From contig NZ_BPIG01000003.1 in NCBI RefSeq assembly GCF_026003995.1, forward strand, positions 62,001 to 126,000: a DNA stretch of 64,000 nt. The letters run 5' to 3'. The stretch comes from Tepidiforma sp. GTDB lineage: Bacteria > Chloroflexota > Dehalococcoidia > Tepidiformales > Tepidiformaceae. This document shows positions 23,636 through 32,286 of the stretch, in pieces (the stretch's first letter is position 1; every line of letters starts with the position of its first letter). The position numbers were made by a program, and so were the translations under genes. The notes under the pieces were generated by a model. That model did no database searches, had not been told where the DNA came from, and saw nothing but the letters and a program-made list of their open reading frames with translations.

Positions 23636-24274
23636 ATGAGCAGCAGATACCGGGCAGCGATTTTCGATATCGGCGGGGTGCTGACCCATTCGCCGGTGAC
23701 GCGCATCAAGGAGTTTTGCCGGGAGTACGGCATCCCGGACGAGGTGCGGGTGGCGATTTTTGCGCCGGAGGATGGGCCGTGGTCGCGGTTCGAGCGGAGC
23801 GAGATTCCGCCGGAGGGGTTCGCGGACCTGTTCGACCGGCACATCGCGGGGCTGGAGACGCCGGCGAACGGGCGGCAGTTCCTCGATTGGTTCTTCCAGG
23901 GCTTCGGCGAGCGGCCGGAGATGGTGGCGGTGGTGCGCCACCTGCGCGGCCGGGTGAAGCTGGGCAGCATCACGAACAACGTGGCGCGCGACGAGCCGGC
24001 GCAGCGGCGGACGAGCGGCATCGATGTGCACAGCCTGTTCGACGTCGTGGTGGAGTCGGCAATCGTGGGGGTGCGGAAGCCGGAGCCGCGGATTTACCAG
24101 ATCGCCTGCGAGCAGCTGGGCATCGAACCGCCGGAAGCGGTGTTCCTCGACGACCTCGGGGCGAACCTGAAGGGGGCGAAGGCGCTCGGGATGCACACGA
24201 TCAAGGTGGACGAGACGACACGGGCGATCGACGAGCTGGAGGAGGCGCTGGGCATCCCGCTGCCGCGGCTCTGA
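23636..24274 (+). CDS. HAD-superfamily hydrolase
   Basis: A 212-residue HAD-like hydrolase similar to the N-terminal phosphatase domain of epoxide hydrolases. Motif I is I-F-D-I-G-G-V-L (about 9-16), with Gly instead of the second Asp of DxD, so phosphatase activity is doubtful. Motif II is S-I-T-N-N (about 113-117), the Lys is in V-R-K-P-E-P, and motif IV is F-L-D-D-L-G-A-N. TAGGAT at 23623-23628 is 7 nt before the ATG, so a leaderless mRNA is expected. It is followed 36 bp downstream by the alpha/beta hydrolase gene. Confidence 0.82.
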   Translation: MSSRYRAAIFDIGGVLTHSPVTRIKEFCREYGIPDEVRVAIFAPEDGPWSRFERSEIPPEGFADLFDRHIAGLETPANGRQFLDWFFQGFGERPEMVAVVRHLRGRVKLGSITNNVARDEPAQRRTSGIDVHSLFDVVVESAIVGVRKPEPRIYQIACEQLGIEPPEAVFLDDLGANLKGAKALGMHTIKVDETTRAIDELEEALGIPLPRL

Positions 24275-24310
24275 GGACGGGGACCGGCGCGGCGCGTACG
24301 ATTGCGGGGC

Positions 24311-25165
24311 ATGGAGCCCGCATCGCGCTGGTACACCTCGCAGCGGCTGAGGCTGCACTACCTCGTCTGGGGCGACGAGGCGAACCCGCCGCTCATCCTC
24401 ATCCACGGGACGCGCGACCACGCGCGGTCGTGGGACCGGGTCGCGCGGGCGCTGGCGGACCGGTACTGCGTCTACGCGCCGGACTTGCGTGGCCACGGCG
24501 ATTCGGACTGGGCGATCGGGGGCAACTACTCGATCATCGATTACGCGCTCGATATCCACGCGCTGGGGGAAGCGATCGGCCGGGCGCCGTACGTGATCAT
24601 CGGCCACAGCCTCGGCGGCGGGGTGGCGCTGCAGTATGCGGGCGCCTTCCCGGAGAAGGTGACGCAGCTGGTCACGATCGAGGGGCTGGGCGGGCTCGGC
24701 TGGCAGCGGGAGCGGCGGCCGGCCCACAAGCGGATGCGGCACTGGGTCGAGAGCATGCGGGAGCTGGAGCGGCGCCAGCTGCGCACGTACCCGACGATCG
24801 ACGACGCAACGCGCCGGATGATGGAGGCGAACCGCCACCTGTCGCCGGAGCTGGCGCGGCACCTGACGGAGCACGGGGTGCGGCCCGCGGAATCGGGCTA
24901 CACGTGGAAATTCGACAACTACACCCACGCGGGGTCGCCGTACGAGTTCAACATGGAGGACGCGCGGGACCTCTGGAACCAGATCCGCTGCCCGATGCTG
25001 ATCATCTGGGGACGGGAGAGCTGGGGGACGCGGCCGGGCGCCCCGCCGGACCTCTCAGCGTTCCACGAGTACCGGGCGGTGGAGGTGGAGGGCGCGGGGC
25101 ACTGGGTGCACCACGACCAGTTCGAGACCTTCATGGAGCAGGTGAATGCGTTCCTGGATGCGTAG
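24311..25165 (+). CDS. Alpha/beta hydrolase
   Basis: A 284-residue alpha/beta-hydrolase. Oxyanion H-G-T-R-D-H (about 24-29), nucleophile elbow I-G-H-S-L-G-G-G near 97-104, and catalytic His in G-A-G-H-W-V-H near 263-269. It resembles fluoroacetate dehalogenase or epoxide-hydrolase relatives in the first strand but uses Ser as nucleophile; the substrate is unknown. TACGAT (24297-24302) lies 8 nt before the ATG. It overlaps the next gene by 20 bp, so the two are cotranscribed. Confidence 0.8.
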   Translation: MEPASRWYTSQRLRLHYLVWGDEANPPLILIHGTRDHARSWDRVARALADRYCVYAPDLRGHGDSDWAIGGNYSIIDYALDIHALGEAIGRAPYVIIGHSLGGGVALQYAGAFPEKVTQLVTIEGLGGLGWQRERRPAHKRMRHWVESMRELERRQLRTYPTIDDATRRMMEANRHLSPELARHLTEHGVRPAESGYTWKFDNYTHAGSPYEFNMEDARDLWNQIRCPMLIIWGRESWGTRPGAPPDLSAFHEYRAVEVEGAGHWVHHDQFETFMEQVNAFLDA

Positions 25166-25862
25166 CGCCGCGCTCGGCGCGGGGGCGGCGGTGCTGGCTG
25201 CCGGGCTGGCCGCGGGGTGCGGCGGCGATGGCGATGCGCCCGGCGGGGGCGGCGGGGCCACCCCGACGGCCACGGCGCCGGCCGACCCGGCTGCCGCCCT
25301 GGAGGCGCGCGCGGTGCCGGCAGGGCTCGCGGACGGCGTGCGGCTGGGCCGCGCCGATGCGCCGCTGGTCATCGAGATGTACGCCGATTTCGGCTGTCCG
25401 CACTGCCTCGAGTTCACCGTGAACGTCGAGCCGCGGCTGGTGGAGGAGTACGTGGTGACGGGGAAGGCGGCGCTGGTCTACCGCTTCCTGCCGCTGCGGG
25501 ATTTGACCGCCGGGCCGGCGATCGCCGCGTGGTGCGCGGCGCAGCAAAACCGCTTCTGGGAGTACCACAACCTGCTCTTCGCGGCGCAGGCGCGGGCGGC
25601 GAACGGCGGCCGGCCGTCGCTCGGGGAGTCGTTCGTCTACGACGGGCTGCGGGCGATGGCGGAGCGCGCCGGGCTGGAGATGGACGCATGGGAGGCGTGC
25701 ATCGGCACCTCGGCGCCGGTCGACGCCATCGTGGCGGACATGACGGAGGCGTCGAAGCTGGGCATCAACGGGACACCGACGTTCGTCATCGATGGGACGG
25801 TGTACCAGAACCCGGGCACGTGGGCGGAATGGCAGAAGGTGCTCGCACAGGCGGGAAGGTAG
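25146..25862 (+). CDS. DsbA-like thioredoxin-fold lipoprotein
   Basis: A 238-residue extracytoplasmic thiol:disulfide oxidoreductase. The signal peptide ends in a lipobox L-A-A-G-C (Cys25), followed by a Gly/Thr/Pro linker. The thioredoxin/DsbA domain has C-P-H-C at 84-87 and the cis-proline in G-T-P-T-F near 202-206. It resembles the DsbA/BdbD group with a helical insert. The start codon lies inside the preceding hydrolase gene; a second ATG four codons in (25158) is an alternative. A short repeat tract follows the stop. Confidence 0.82.
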   Translation: MRSWMRSAALGAGAAVLAAGLAAGCGGDGDAPGGGGGATPTATAPADPAAALEARAVPAGLADGVRLGRADAPLVIEMYADFGCPHCLEFTVNVEPRLVEEYVVTGKAALVYRFLPLRDLTAGPAIAAWCAAQQNRFWEYHNLLFAAQARAANGGRPSLGESFVYDGLRAMAERAGLEMDAWEACIGTSAPVDAIVADMTEASKLGINGTPTFVIDGTVYQNPGTWAEWQKVLAQAGR

Positions 25863-25961
25863 GGGAGTTGGGGGTTCGGAGTAGGGAGTTCGGAGTTGGG
25901 AGGAGGGAGGAGGGAGGAGCAACCTCCAACCTTCGACCTCCAATCGGGGGCGGGCGGCGGC
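25863..25961. repeat. Short degenerate repeat tract
   Basis: A 100-bp remnant of the composite repeat. Diverged GTTGGGA heptads (25865-25900) run into GGAGGGAG triplets and then CCTCCAA/CCTTCGA heptads (25920-25942). Modules A and B are absent. It sits between two genes that converge. Confidence 0.75.
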
Positions 25962-26204
25962 CTACTCGCCGGGGGCGGCGGGGCGGACAATGATGGCGCG
26001 GCCGCGGAGGAGGCTGCCGTTGAGGGCAGTGACGGCGGCCTCGGCGGCCGCCGGGTCGTCGAAGGGGACGATGGCGTAGCCGCGGAAGATGCCGGCCGCG
26101 TCGAGCGCGAGCTGCGGGGGTGCGGCGGGGCCGTAGGGCGCGAACAGGTCGCGCAGCTCGACTGCGGTGGTGAGGTAGCTGAGGTTGCCGATGTAGAGGT
26201 CCAC
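25962..26204 (-). CDS. Small RRM-type RNA-binding protein
   Basis: An 80-residue protein consisting of a single RNA recognition motif. RNP2 is L-Y-I-G-N-L (3-8) and the RNP1 region is R-G-Y-A-I-V-P-F (about 41-48), which lacks the second aromatic of the consensus. The order beta-alpha-beta-beta-alpha-beta is intact (V-T-A-L-N-G-S-L-L-R-G-R at the end). Bacterial single-RRM proteins of this kind are usually cold-inducible RNA chaperones. The GTG at 26204 is the natural start because M-D-L-Y-I-G-N-L-S begins the family; an AAGGAAGG lies 13 nt or more upstream. Confidence 0.75.
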   Translation of the reverse strand: MDLYIGNLSYLTTAVELRDLFAPYGPAAPPQLALDAAGIFRGYAIVPFDDPAAAEAAVTALNGSLLRGRAIIVRPAAPGE

Positions 26205-26365
26205 GGGTGCGCGCCGCCTTCCTTGCTGGCCGGCGCCGCGGGCGCGCCGCTGATGGTTCGCCGGTGACGAACGATTGTGCGGTCCGACCGTACCACGGGC
26301 GGGGCAGATGCACACCGGAAGCGCGGGGGACGTTACCGGGGCTGCGCCGGGCGGCCTCCCGCGGC

Positions 26366-26929
26366 TCACACCTCGGCGTTGACGACCTCGGGCTCGGGCT
26401 CTTCGGGGAGCGGCGGGAGCTCCTTCGGGCTGCTGATGCCGAAGTGCTCGAGGAAGCGGATGGTGGTGCGGTAGAGCTTCGGGCGGCCGGGGCCGTCGCC
26501 GATGCCGGCCTGCTCGATGAGGCCGCGCTGCTCCAGGATGGCGACGTGGCGGTCGCTGTTGACGCCGCGGATGGCTTCGACTTCGGCGCGGGAGCAGGGC
26601 TGGCGGTAGGCGATGATGGTGAGGGTTTCGAGCGCGGCGCGGCTGAGCCGCTGGCCGGGGCCGGCGCCGAGCAGGGCTTCGATGTAGGGCGCGTACTCGG
26701 GGGCGGCGCCGAGGCGGTACTTCTGCCCGTCTTCGATGAGCCGGAGGCCGCGCGCCTGGTAGTCGGCGGCGAGCTGGGCGAGGGCTTTGCGGGCCGCCGC
26801 TTCGCTGACGCCGGCGGCGCGGGCGAGGGCGCCGAGCGGCTGCGGCTCTTCGGCGACGAAGAGGAGTGCTTCGAGCACCCAGGGGAGTTCGTTGGCGGAC
26901 GGCGCGCGGTTCGGCTGGCGGTCAGGCAT
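26366..26929 (-). CDS. scpB: Segregation and condensation protein B
   Basis: A 187-residue ScpB, the winged-helix kleisin partner in the SMC-ScpAB condensin that compacts and separates chromosomes. Family landmarks are the start L-P-W-V-L-E-A-L-L-F-V-A-E-E-P near 14-28 and the middle L-S-R-A-A-L-E-T-L-T-I-I-A-Y-R-Q-P near 94-110. The second winged helix G-R-P-K-L-Y-R-T-T-I-R-F-L-E-H-F-G follows. It overlaps the upstream amaP-like gene by 8 bp. No scpA is seen next to it, although scpA usually is. Confidence 0.92.
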   Translation of the reverse strand: MPDRQPNRAPSANELPWVLEALLFVAEEPQPLGALARAAGVSEAAARKALAQLAADYQARGLRLIEDGQKYRLGAAPEYAPYIEALLGAGPGQRLSRAALETLTIIAYRQPCSRAEVEAIRGVNSDRHVAILEQRGLIEQAGIGDGPGRPKLYRTTIRFLEHFGISSPKELPPLPEEPEPEVVNAEV

Positions 26930-27638
26930 CGGGCCGCCGCTCCGGGTCGGGCGATTCGGGCGGCTCGACGCCGCGCGCGGCGGGGAAGATGGGCGCGGGC
27001 GGTGCCGCCTGGCCGCCGCCCGCCGGCGGGGGCGGGGGACCGGGCGCGAAGGCGGGCCGCGCGGGCGGCATGCCGGCCGGGCGGGCGGCGAGCTCGTCGT
27101 ACGTGATGCGGATGGCCGGACGGCGGACGCTGGTGACGCCGACCTGCTCGCGAAGGACGGCGTGGACGGTATCGACCATGACCTTCGTGGCCATGGCGAT
27201 GCTGACGCTGGGCTCGATGGTGGCGTCGATGTGGCTTTCGACGGCGCCGGAGCGGACGTCGACGCGGGGTTCGGCGCGGCGCACTTCGGGCAGGGCCTGG
27301 AGGGCGTCGCGGAGGATGGCTTCGAGCGTGGCGGCGGAGATTTCGACCGTGCCGCCGTCCTCCTGCCGGAGGGCGAGCACGCCGCGGGAGCGGGGCGCGC
27401 CGCTGCGCCAGACGGCCGCGAGGAGGGAGAGGAAGGCGACGACGGCGACGGCGGCGAGGACGAGGCCGAAGACGAGGCGGGCGCCGTCGCTCGAGATGAC
27501 GAAGGCCTGGAGGTTGAAGTCGCCGACCTGGATGTCGAGCTTCTTATCCTGGTTCCAGGCGAGGGCGAAGAGGCCGCCGCAGGCGGCGAGGAGGAGGATG
27601 CTGTAGGCGGCGAGCAGGAGCCTTCGGACGGCGTTCAT
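26922..27638 (-). CDS. AmaP-like membrane protein (Asp23 anchor type)
   Basis: A 238-residue protein with two N-terminal membrane segments (about 7-27 and 55-78). A domain resembling the Asp23/Gls24-AmaP region follows (about 88-165, with G-T-V-E-I-S-A-A-T-L-E-A-I), then a long Pro/Ala-rich cytoplasmic tail. In Firmicutes AmaP anchors the alkaline-shock protein Asp23 to the membrane; no Asp23 gene is visible here. It overlaps mtaB by four bases (ATGA) and scpB by eight, so all three are one operon. Confidence 0.65.
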   Translation of the reverse strand: MNAVRRLLLAAYSILLLAACGGLFALAWNQDKKLDIQVGDFNLQAFVISSDGARLVFGLVLAAVAVVAFLSLLAAVWRSGAPRSRGVLALRQEDGGTVEISAATLEAILRDALQALPEVRRAEPRVDVRSGAVESHIDATIEPSVSIAMATKVMVDTVHAVLREQVGVTSVRRPAIRITYDELAARPAGMPPARPAFAPGPPPPPAGGGQAAPPAPIFPAARGVEPPESPDPERRPDA

Positions 27639-28918
27639 GGTGCCTCCGTGGGGAGGGTTCCCCGCACGCCGTCATGGTACACCTCGCCGAGTTCAACGGG
27701 CGTCACGCGGTTGCGGAGGTTCGCGCCGGGGGCGTAGACGGGGATGTAGTTGTCGGTGTGGCCGAACCACTCGCCCGACTTCTCTTCCTCCCAGAGGACG
27801 GGGCGGGTGGTGCCCCGGTGGACCCGGCGGAAGGCGAGGGAGAGCTCCTCGCCGAGGGCGAGCAGGCGGGCCATCCGCTCCTTCTTCACTTCTGGCGGGA
27901 GCTGGCCGGGCATCCGGGCGGCCGCGGTGCGGCTCCGCTGCGAGTAGGGGAAGGCGTGGATGCGGGCGAAGCCGACCTCGCGGCAGAGGGCAAGGGTCGC
28001 CTCGAAATCGGCCCCGGTTTCACCGGGAAAGCCGGCGATGACGTCGGTGGTGATGGCGGCGGCCGGCACGGCGGCGCGGATGCGCTCGGCCGCGAGGAGG
28101 AAGTCGCGCGCGGTGTAGCGGCGGCGCATGGCGGCGAGGATGGTTTCGCTGCCGGACTGGAGGGCGAGGTGGAAGTGGGGCATCAGGCGCGGGTCCTGCC
28201 AGAGGGCGAGCAGCTCCGGCGTGATGTCCTGCGGCTGGAGGGAGCTGAAGCGGAGGCGCAGCACCTCGGTGCGCTCGAGGACGCCGGAGATGAGGTGGTG
28301 GGGGCGGAGGGGCGGGTCGAGGTCGCGGCCCCACGCGCCGAGCTGCGTGCCGGTGATGACGACTTCGCGCGCGCCGGCATCGACGGCCCGCTGGACTTCG
28401 GCGGCGACGGCGTCGATGGCGCGGCTCTCTTCGCGGCCGCGCGTGCGGGGAACGATGCAGAAGGCGCACACGTCGTTGCAGCCTTCCTGCGCTTTGACGA
28501 AGGCGCGGGTGAGACCCGGCACGAGCGGCGCCGGTTCGAACGCGGGTGCGGCGGGAGCAGGCGGCGGCGCATCGGCGGCGAGGAAGGCGACGAGCGCGGC
28601 CTTGTCGGCATCGCGGGTGCCGGCGACGAAGTCGGCGCCGAGGTCGCGGACGGCATCGAAGCCGGCGGACTGGGGGTAGCAGCCGGTGACGGCGACGCGG
28701 GCGGCGGGCGCGAGGCGGCGCATCGAGCGGATGAGCTTGCGGGACTTGGCGTCGGCGACGTGGGTGACGGAGCAGGTGTTGATGACGTAGGCGTCGGCTT
28801 CGCAGACGTGGTCGACGACGTCGTAGCCGGCGCGGCGGAGGCCGGCGGCGATTTCGCCGGAATCGGCGAGGTTGAGTTTGCAGCCGAGGGTGAGGACGGC
28901 GGCGAGCGGGCGGCCCAT
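27635..28918 (-). CDS. mtaB: tRNA t6A37 methylthiotransferase MtaB
   Basis: A 427-residue radical-SAM methylthiotransferase that inserts a methylthio group on modified A37 of ANN-decoding tRNAs. The N-terminal UPF0004 domain begins T-L-G-C-K-L-N (the MtaB form, not the MiaB T-Y-G-C-Q-M-N) with further cluster cysteines in N-T-C-S-V and V-T-G-C-Y. The radical SAM motif C-N-D-V-C-A-F-C is near 147-154, and a TRAM domain ends the protein. TACCCT (complement of 28926-28931) lies 7 nt before the ATG. Along with trmO in this window, it serves position 37 of tRNA. Confidence 0.9.
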   Translation of the reverse strand: MGRPLAAVLTLGCKLNLADSGEIAAGLRRAGYDVVDHVCEADAYVINTCSVTHVADAKSRKLIRSMRRLAPAARVAVTGCYPQSAGFDAVRDLGADFVAGTRDADKAALVAFLAADAPPPAPAAPAFEPAPLVPGLTRAFVKAQEGCNDVCAFCIVPRTRGREESRAIDAVAAEVQRAVDAGAREVVITGTQLGAWGRDLDPPLRPHHLISGVLERTEVLRLRFSSLQPQDITPELLALWQDPRLMPHFHLALQSGSETILAAMRRRYTARDFLLAAERIRAAVPAAAITTDVIAGFPGETGADFEATLALCREVGFARIHAFPYSQRSRTAAARMPGQLPPEVKKERMARLLALGEELSLAFRRVHRGTTRPVLWEEEKSGEWFGHTDNYIPVYAPGANLRNRVTPVELGEVYHDGVRGTLPTEAP

Positions 28919-28983
28919 GTGCTTCAGGGTACGGCATGGATGCGGCGGCGCGCCTCAGGCCGGGGCGTGCGAAACTCGGGGGG

Positions 28984-29763
28984 ATGGCCCGCCTGCGCCC
29001 GAAGCCGAACAGCACGCCGGACGACATCGCCTACGGGGTGAACGCGGTGGCGATGGCGCTGGAGACGGGGCACGCGAAATCGCTGCTGTACTACCGGGAG
29101 ACGGCGAACGAGCGGGTGCTGGCGCTGGCCGAGCGGGCGCGGGAGGCCGGGCTGCGGGTGGAGGGGGTCGACGCCCGGCGGCTGGACGAGCTGAGCGGCG
29201 ACGGCGTGCACCAGGGCGTGCTGGCCCGGGTGCGGCCGGTGGAGCCGGTGGACCTGAAGGCGGTGGCGAAGGCGGCCGGGCGGCAGTCGCTCGTGCTGCT
29301 GCTGGACCGGGTGACGGACCCGCAGAACGTGGGGGCGATCCTGCGGACGGCGGTCGCGGTGGGGGCGGATGCGATCGTGCTGCCGCTGCGGCGGGGGGCG
29401 CTCATCACGCCGGGGGTGCACCGCGCGAGCGCGGGACTCAGCTTCATCGCGCCGGTGGCGGCGCCGCAGAACCTCGCGCAGGCGGTGCGGACGCTGAAGG
29501 AGGCGGACTACTGGGTGGCGGCGGCGGATGCGGGGGAGGGCAGCGAACCGGCGACGGCGTTCGACTGGCCGGGGCGGACGGCGCTCATCGTGGGGAGCGA
29601 AGGCGAAGGCGTGGGCCAGCTGCTGCTGCGGGAAAGCGACTTCCGGGTGGCGCTGCCGATGGACCCGCGGGTGGAATCGCTCAACGTGGCGGTGGCGACG
29701 GGTGCGCTGGCGTACCTGTGGCGGCGGCAGCACCCGTTCCCGGCGCCGGCGCCCGGGGGCTGA
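28984..29763 (+). CDS. rlmB: 23S rRNA (guanosine-2'-O)-methyltransferase RlmB
   Basis: A 259-residue SPOUT (TrmH-type) methyltransferase. The N-terminal substrate-binding domain starts Y-G-V-N-A-V-A-M-A-L and is followed by the knotted catalytic domain: V-T-D-P-Q-N-V-G-A-I-L-R-T-A near 106-119, V-G-S-E-G-E-G-V near 202-209 and L-P-M-D-P-R-V-E-S-L-N-V-A-V-A near 225-239. E. coli RlmB methylates G2251 of 23S rRNA. A weak GAAACT hexamer is 7 nt upstream of the ATG. Its last 83 bp overlap the end of the convergent MFS gene. Confidence 0.9.
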   Translation: MARLRPKPNSTPDDIAYGVNAVAMALETGHAKSLLYYRETANERVLALAERAREAGLRVEGVDARRLDELSGDGVHQGVLARVRPVEPVDLKAVAKAAGRQSLVLLLDRVTDPQNVGAILRTAVAVGADAIVLPLRRGALITPGVHRASAGLSFIAPVAAPQNLAQAVRTLKEADYWVAAADAGEGSEPATAFDWPGRTALIVGSEGEGVGQLLLRESDFRVALPMDPRVESLNVAVATGALAYLWRRQHPFPAPAPGG

Positions 29764-30967
29764 AGGCGGGCGGCCGGGCGAGGAGGAAGAGGCCGAGCGC
29801 GGCCGTTGAGGCTGCCGCCATGCCGCCGGCGAGCGTGGCCGGGCCGGGCTGGACGGCAGCGGAGAACGCGATGCTGGCGGCGGAGGCGAGCGCCATCTGG
29901 GTGAAGCCCACGACGGCGGAAGCGAGGCCGGCCATCTCCGGGAAGTCGGCGAGCGCGGTGGCCGTCGCGGCCGGCCGGGCCATGCCGTTCCCGGCGAGGA
30001 TGACGAAGGCCGGGAGAACCGTCGCGGGGAGGGCTTCGATGCCGACGAGGGCAAGCGCTGTCATCACGGCGGCCGCTGTCCAGCCCATCGCGGCCGCGAG
30101 GAGGACGATCCGGCCGGGCGGCCAGCGGCTCGAGAGCCGGCGGCAGACGGTCGCGCCGGCCATGATGCCGAAGGAGACGAAGCCGAAGCTGAGGCCGAAG
30201 ACGAGCGGGCTCGCGCCGAGGTCGTCGACGAGAACGAAGGAGCTGGTGGAGATGAAGATGAGCTGCCCGGCGAACAGGAGGCCCAGGAGCAGGGCGGCGG
30301 TGACGAAAGTGCGGGAGCGGAAGAGGCGGCGGTAGTTCGCGGCCTGGCGGGAGAGCGCGAGAGCGGACGGGTCGGGGGAGCGGTTCGTTTCGGGGACGAG
30401 GGCGAGGAAGGCGGCGGCGAGGATGAGCCCGACGGCGGCCTGGAGGACAAAGACCACGCGCCAGGCGGCGTACTCCTGGATGAGGCCGCCGAAGACGGGC
30501 GCGATCATCGGGGCGAGCGCGATGGAGAGGGTGATGAGGGCGAGGATGCCGATGGCGCGCTCGCGGCGGTAGGTGTCGATGACGACGGCGTTGGCGATGG
30601 CGGGGCCGGCGCCGCCGCCGAGGCCCTGGAGCACCCGGCCGGCGAGCAGGACGGGGATGCTCGGCGCAGCGAGGCAGAGGAGGCTGCCGGCGATGAAAAG
30701 CGCGAGCCCGGCGAGGAGGGCGGGCCGCCGGCCGGCGCGGTCGGAGAGCGGCCCCCAGAAGAGCTGGGCGCCGGCGAAGGCGAAGATGAAGAGCGTGACG
30801 GCGAGGGAGAGCGTGCCCGTGCTCGTGTCGAATTCGCGGGCCATCGCGGGCATCGAGGGGAGGAAGACGTCGACGGCGATGGGGGCGAGGGCGGCGATGC
30901 CGACGAGGACCGCGGTGGCGGCCGGGCGTTCGACCCGGGAAAGCGGCGGAGCAGGGGGCCGGGCCAT
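29681..30967 (-). CDS. MFS drug-resistance transporter (Bcr/CflA type)
   Basis: A 428-residue major-facilitator proton antiporter with about 12 hydrophobic segments. The Bcr/CflA signature is seen in helix 1, D-V-F-L-P-S-M-P, and the loop 2-3 motif is G-P-L-S-D-R-A-G-R-R-P. The C-terminal 30 residues are Pro/Ala-rich and are encoded antisense to the last 83 bp of rlmB; there is no earlier stop. Substrate is unknown. I choose the ATG at 30967 rather than 30976, because TACGAT (complement of 30975-30980) is then 7 nt upstream, as in other leaderless genes here. Confidence 0.85.
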   Translation of the reverse strand: MARPPAPPLSRVERPAATAVLVGIAALAPIAVDVFLPSMPAMAREFDTSTGTLSLAVTLFIFAFAGAQLFWGPLSDRAGRRPALLAGLALFIAGSLLCLAAPSIPVLLAGRVLQGLGGGAGPAIANAVVIDTYRRERAIGILALITLSIALAPMIAPVFGGLIQEYAAWRVVFVLQAAVGLILAAAFLALVPETNRSPDPSALALSRQAANYRRLFRSRTFVTAALLLGLLFAGQLIFISTSSFVLVDDLGASPLVFGLSFGFVSFGIMAGATVCRRLSSRWPPGRIVLLAAAMGWTAAAVMTALALVGIEALPATVLPAFVILAGNGMARPAATATALADFPEMAGLASAVVGFTQMALASAASIAFSAAVQPGPATLAGGMAAASTAALGLFLLARPPAFSPRAPAPGTGAAAATGTPAHPSPPPR

Positions 30968-31071
30968 GCGGGGCATCGTACGGGCGGGGCGCGGCTCGCG
31001 ACAGGCCGGGGGAACCTTTGGGGCGCACGGGGCGTTTTCGGCAGGGGGAGATGTCCCCCCGGGAGGCAGCG

Positions 31072-32286
31072 ATGCGGCGGTTGATGCTGGCAGCGGCTGG
31101 CGCGATTGCGGTCGCGGCGGCGGCCGCCTGCAGCGGGGGCGAGAGCGAGCGGCCCGCGGAGCCGGGCGGGACGGCGGCAGCGACGGAGACGCCCTCCGCG
31201 GCGCGGCCGCTGGCCGTCGTGGTGGTGCAGTCGGGGAGCGAGGACACGCCGGGGCGAAGCTACCCGCTGCTGGAGGTGGTGAGCTTCGACGCGGCGACGG
31301 GAGACGAGGCGGCGCGGTTCCAGGCCGGCGGCAGGGACGATCTCCTCACGCCGGGGATGGTCTTCCTCGCCGGGCGGGAGGTGGTGACCGTGGGAGAGAA
31401 GCGGGTCGTGCGCCGGGCGCTCGATGGGCGGGAGCTCGGCGTGCTCATGGACTGGCGGGAGGACCAGCGGGCGACGACGGCGGCGCTCTCGCACGATGGG
31501 CGGCTGCTCGCCGTCGGCTGGGAGGACGCCGGGCTGCGGGACCGGGAGAACGGCGGGCTCATCGTGGTCGAGGTGGCGACCGGGCGGGTCGTCCGGGAGT
31601 GGGGCATGGACGTCTTCGGGCCGGCGGTCGGCGCGTGGCCGGCGCCGGAGGGCTGGCACGCGGACGACCTGGGGCTGGAGGTGTTCGGCTTTGCGCACCG
31701 CGACGGGCCGGGGGTGTTCGCCTCGGTGCGGCTGGACGGGAGCGTGGCGCGGCGGGGGCCGATCGTGGCGGGCATCGAGCCCGGCGGGCGGCTCATCGCG
31801 ACGGCACCGGGCGGCTGGACGTGGGCGTGCATGGGCATCGCCATCGCGGCGCGGGAGCTGGTCTTCGCCGACCCGGTGAACGGGCGCGAGGCGGGCCGGG
31901 CGGCGCTCGACGGCTTCGCGCTCTGGCCGATGCGCTTCGCGCCCGGCGCCGACGCTGTGCTGCTGGAGGCGTACCCGGTCCGACCGGCGCCGACGGGCGG
32001 CGAGTGCTACGCGTGGCAGGCTGGCGCCGAGGTGTACCTGTTCACGTTCGCCAGCGGGAAGCTGGAACGGGTGCCGAACCCGGGAGCGATCGCGGCGGGG
32101 TGGAATGACCCGGCTCTGCCCTCCATCGTATGCGCCAGCAACGCCGTTGATGCGGGGCCGTGGGCGGAGGTGCGGGACCCGCGCTGGGCGGTCTTCTGCG
32201 AGGGAGGCGCGGAGGTGCGCCTCGGCGGGAAGGTCGTGCTGCGCACGGAGCAGCTGCAGGTGCTGGGCCTCGCCCCCGGGGACTGA
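31072..32286 (+). CDS. Lipoprotein with propeller-like repeats
   Basis: A 404-residue exported lipoprotein. A signal peptide ends in A-A-A-A-C-S-G-G (Cys about 20). The mature part has repeated strand-rich units with R-x-x-D-G motifs (R-A-L-D-G-R-E, L-S-H-D-G-R-L-L-A-V-G, V-R-L-D-G-S-V), suggesting a beta-propeller of WD40 or TolB type. I do not recognise the family. The ATG at 31072 has GGGAGG 5 nt upstream and begins a proper signal peptide. The stop is followed at once by repeat island 5. Confidence 0.7.
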   Translation: MRRLMLAAAGAIAVAAAAACSGGESERPAEPGGTAAATETPSAARPLAVVVVQSGSEDTPGRSYPLLEVVSFDAATGDEAARFQAGGRDDLLTPGMVFLAGREVVTVGEKRVVRRALDGRELGVLMDWREDQRATTAALSHDGRLLAVGWEDAGLRDRENGGLIVVEVATGRVVREWGMDVFGPAVGAWPAPEGWHADDLGLEVFGFAHRDGPGVFASVRLDGSVARRGPIVAGIEPGGRLIATAPGGWTWACMGIAIAARELVFADPVNGREAGRAALDGFALWPMRFAPGADAVLLEAYPVRPAPTGGECYAWQAGAEVYLFTFASGKLERVPNPGAIAAGWNDPALPSIVCASNAVDAGPWAEVRDPRWAVFCEGGAEVRLGGKVVLRTEQLQVLGLAPGD

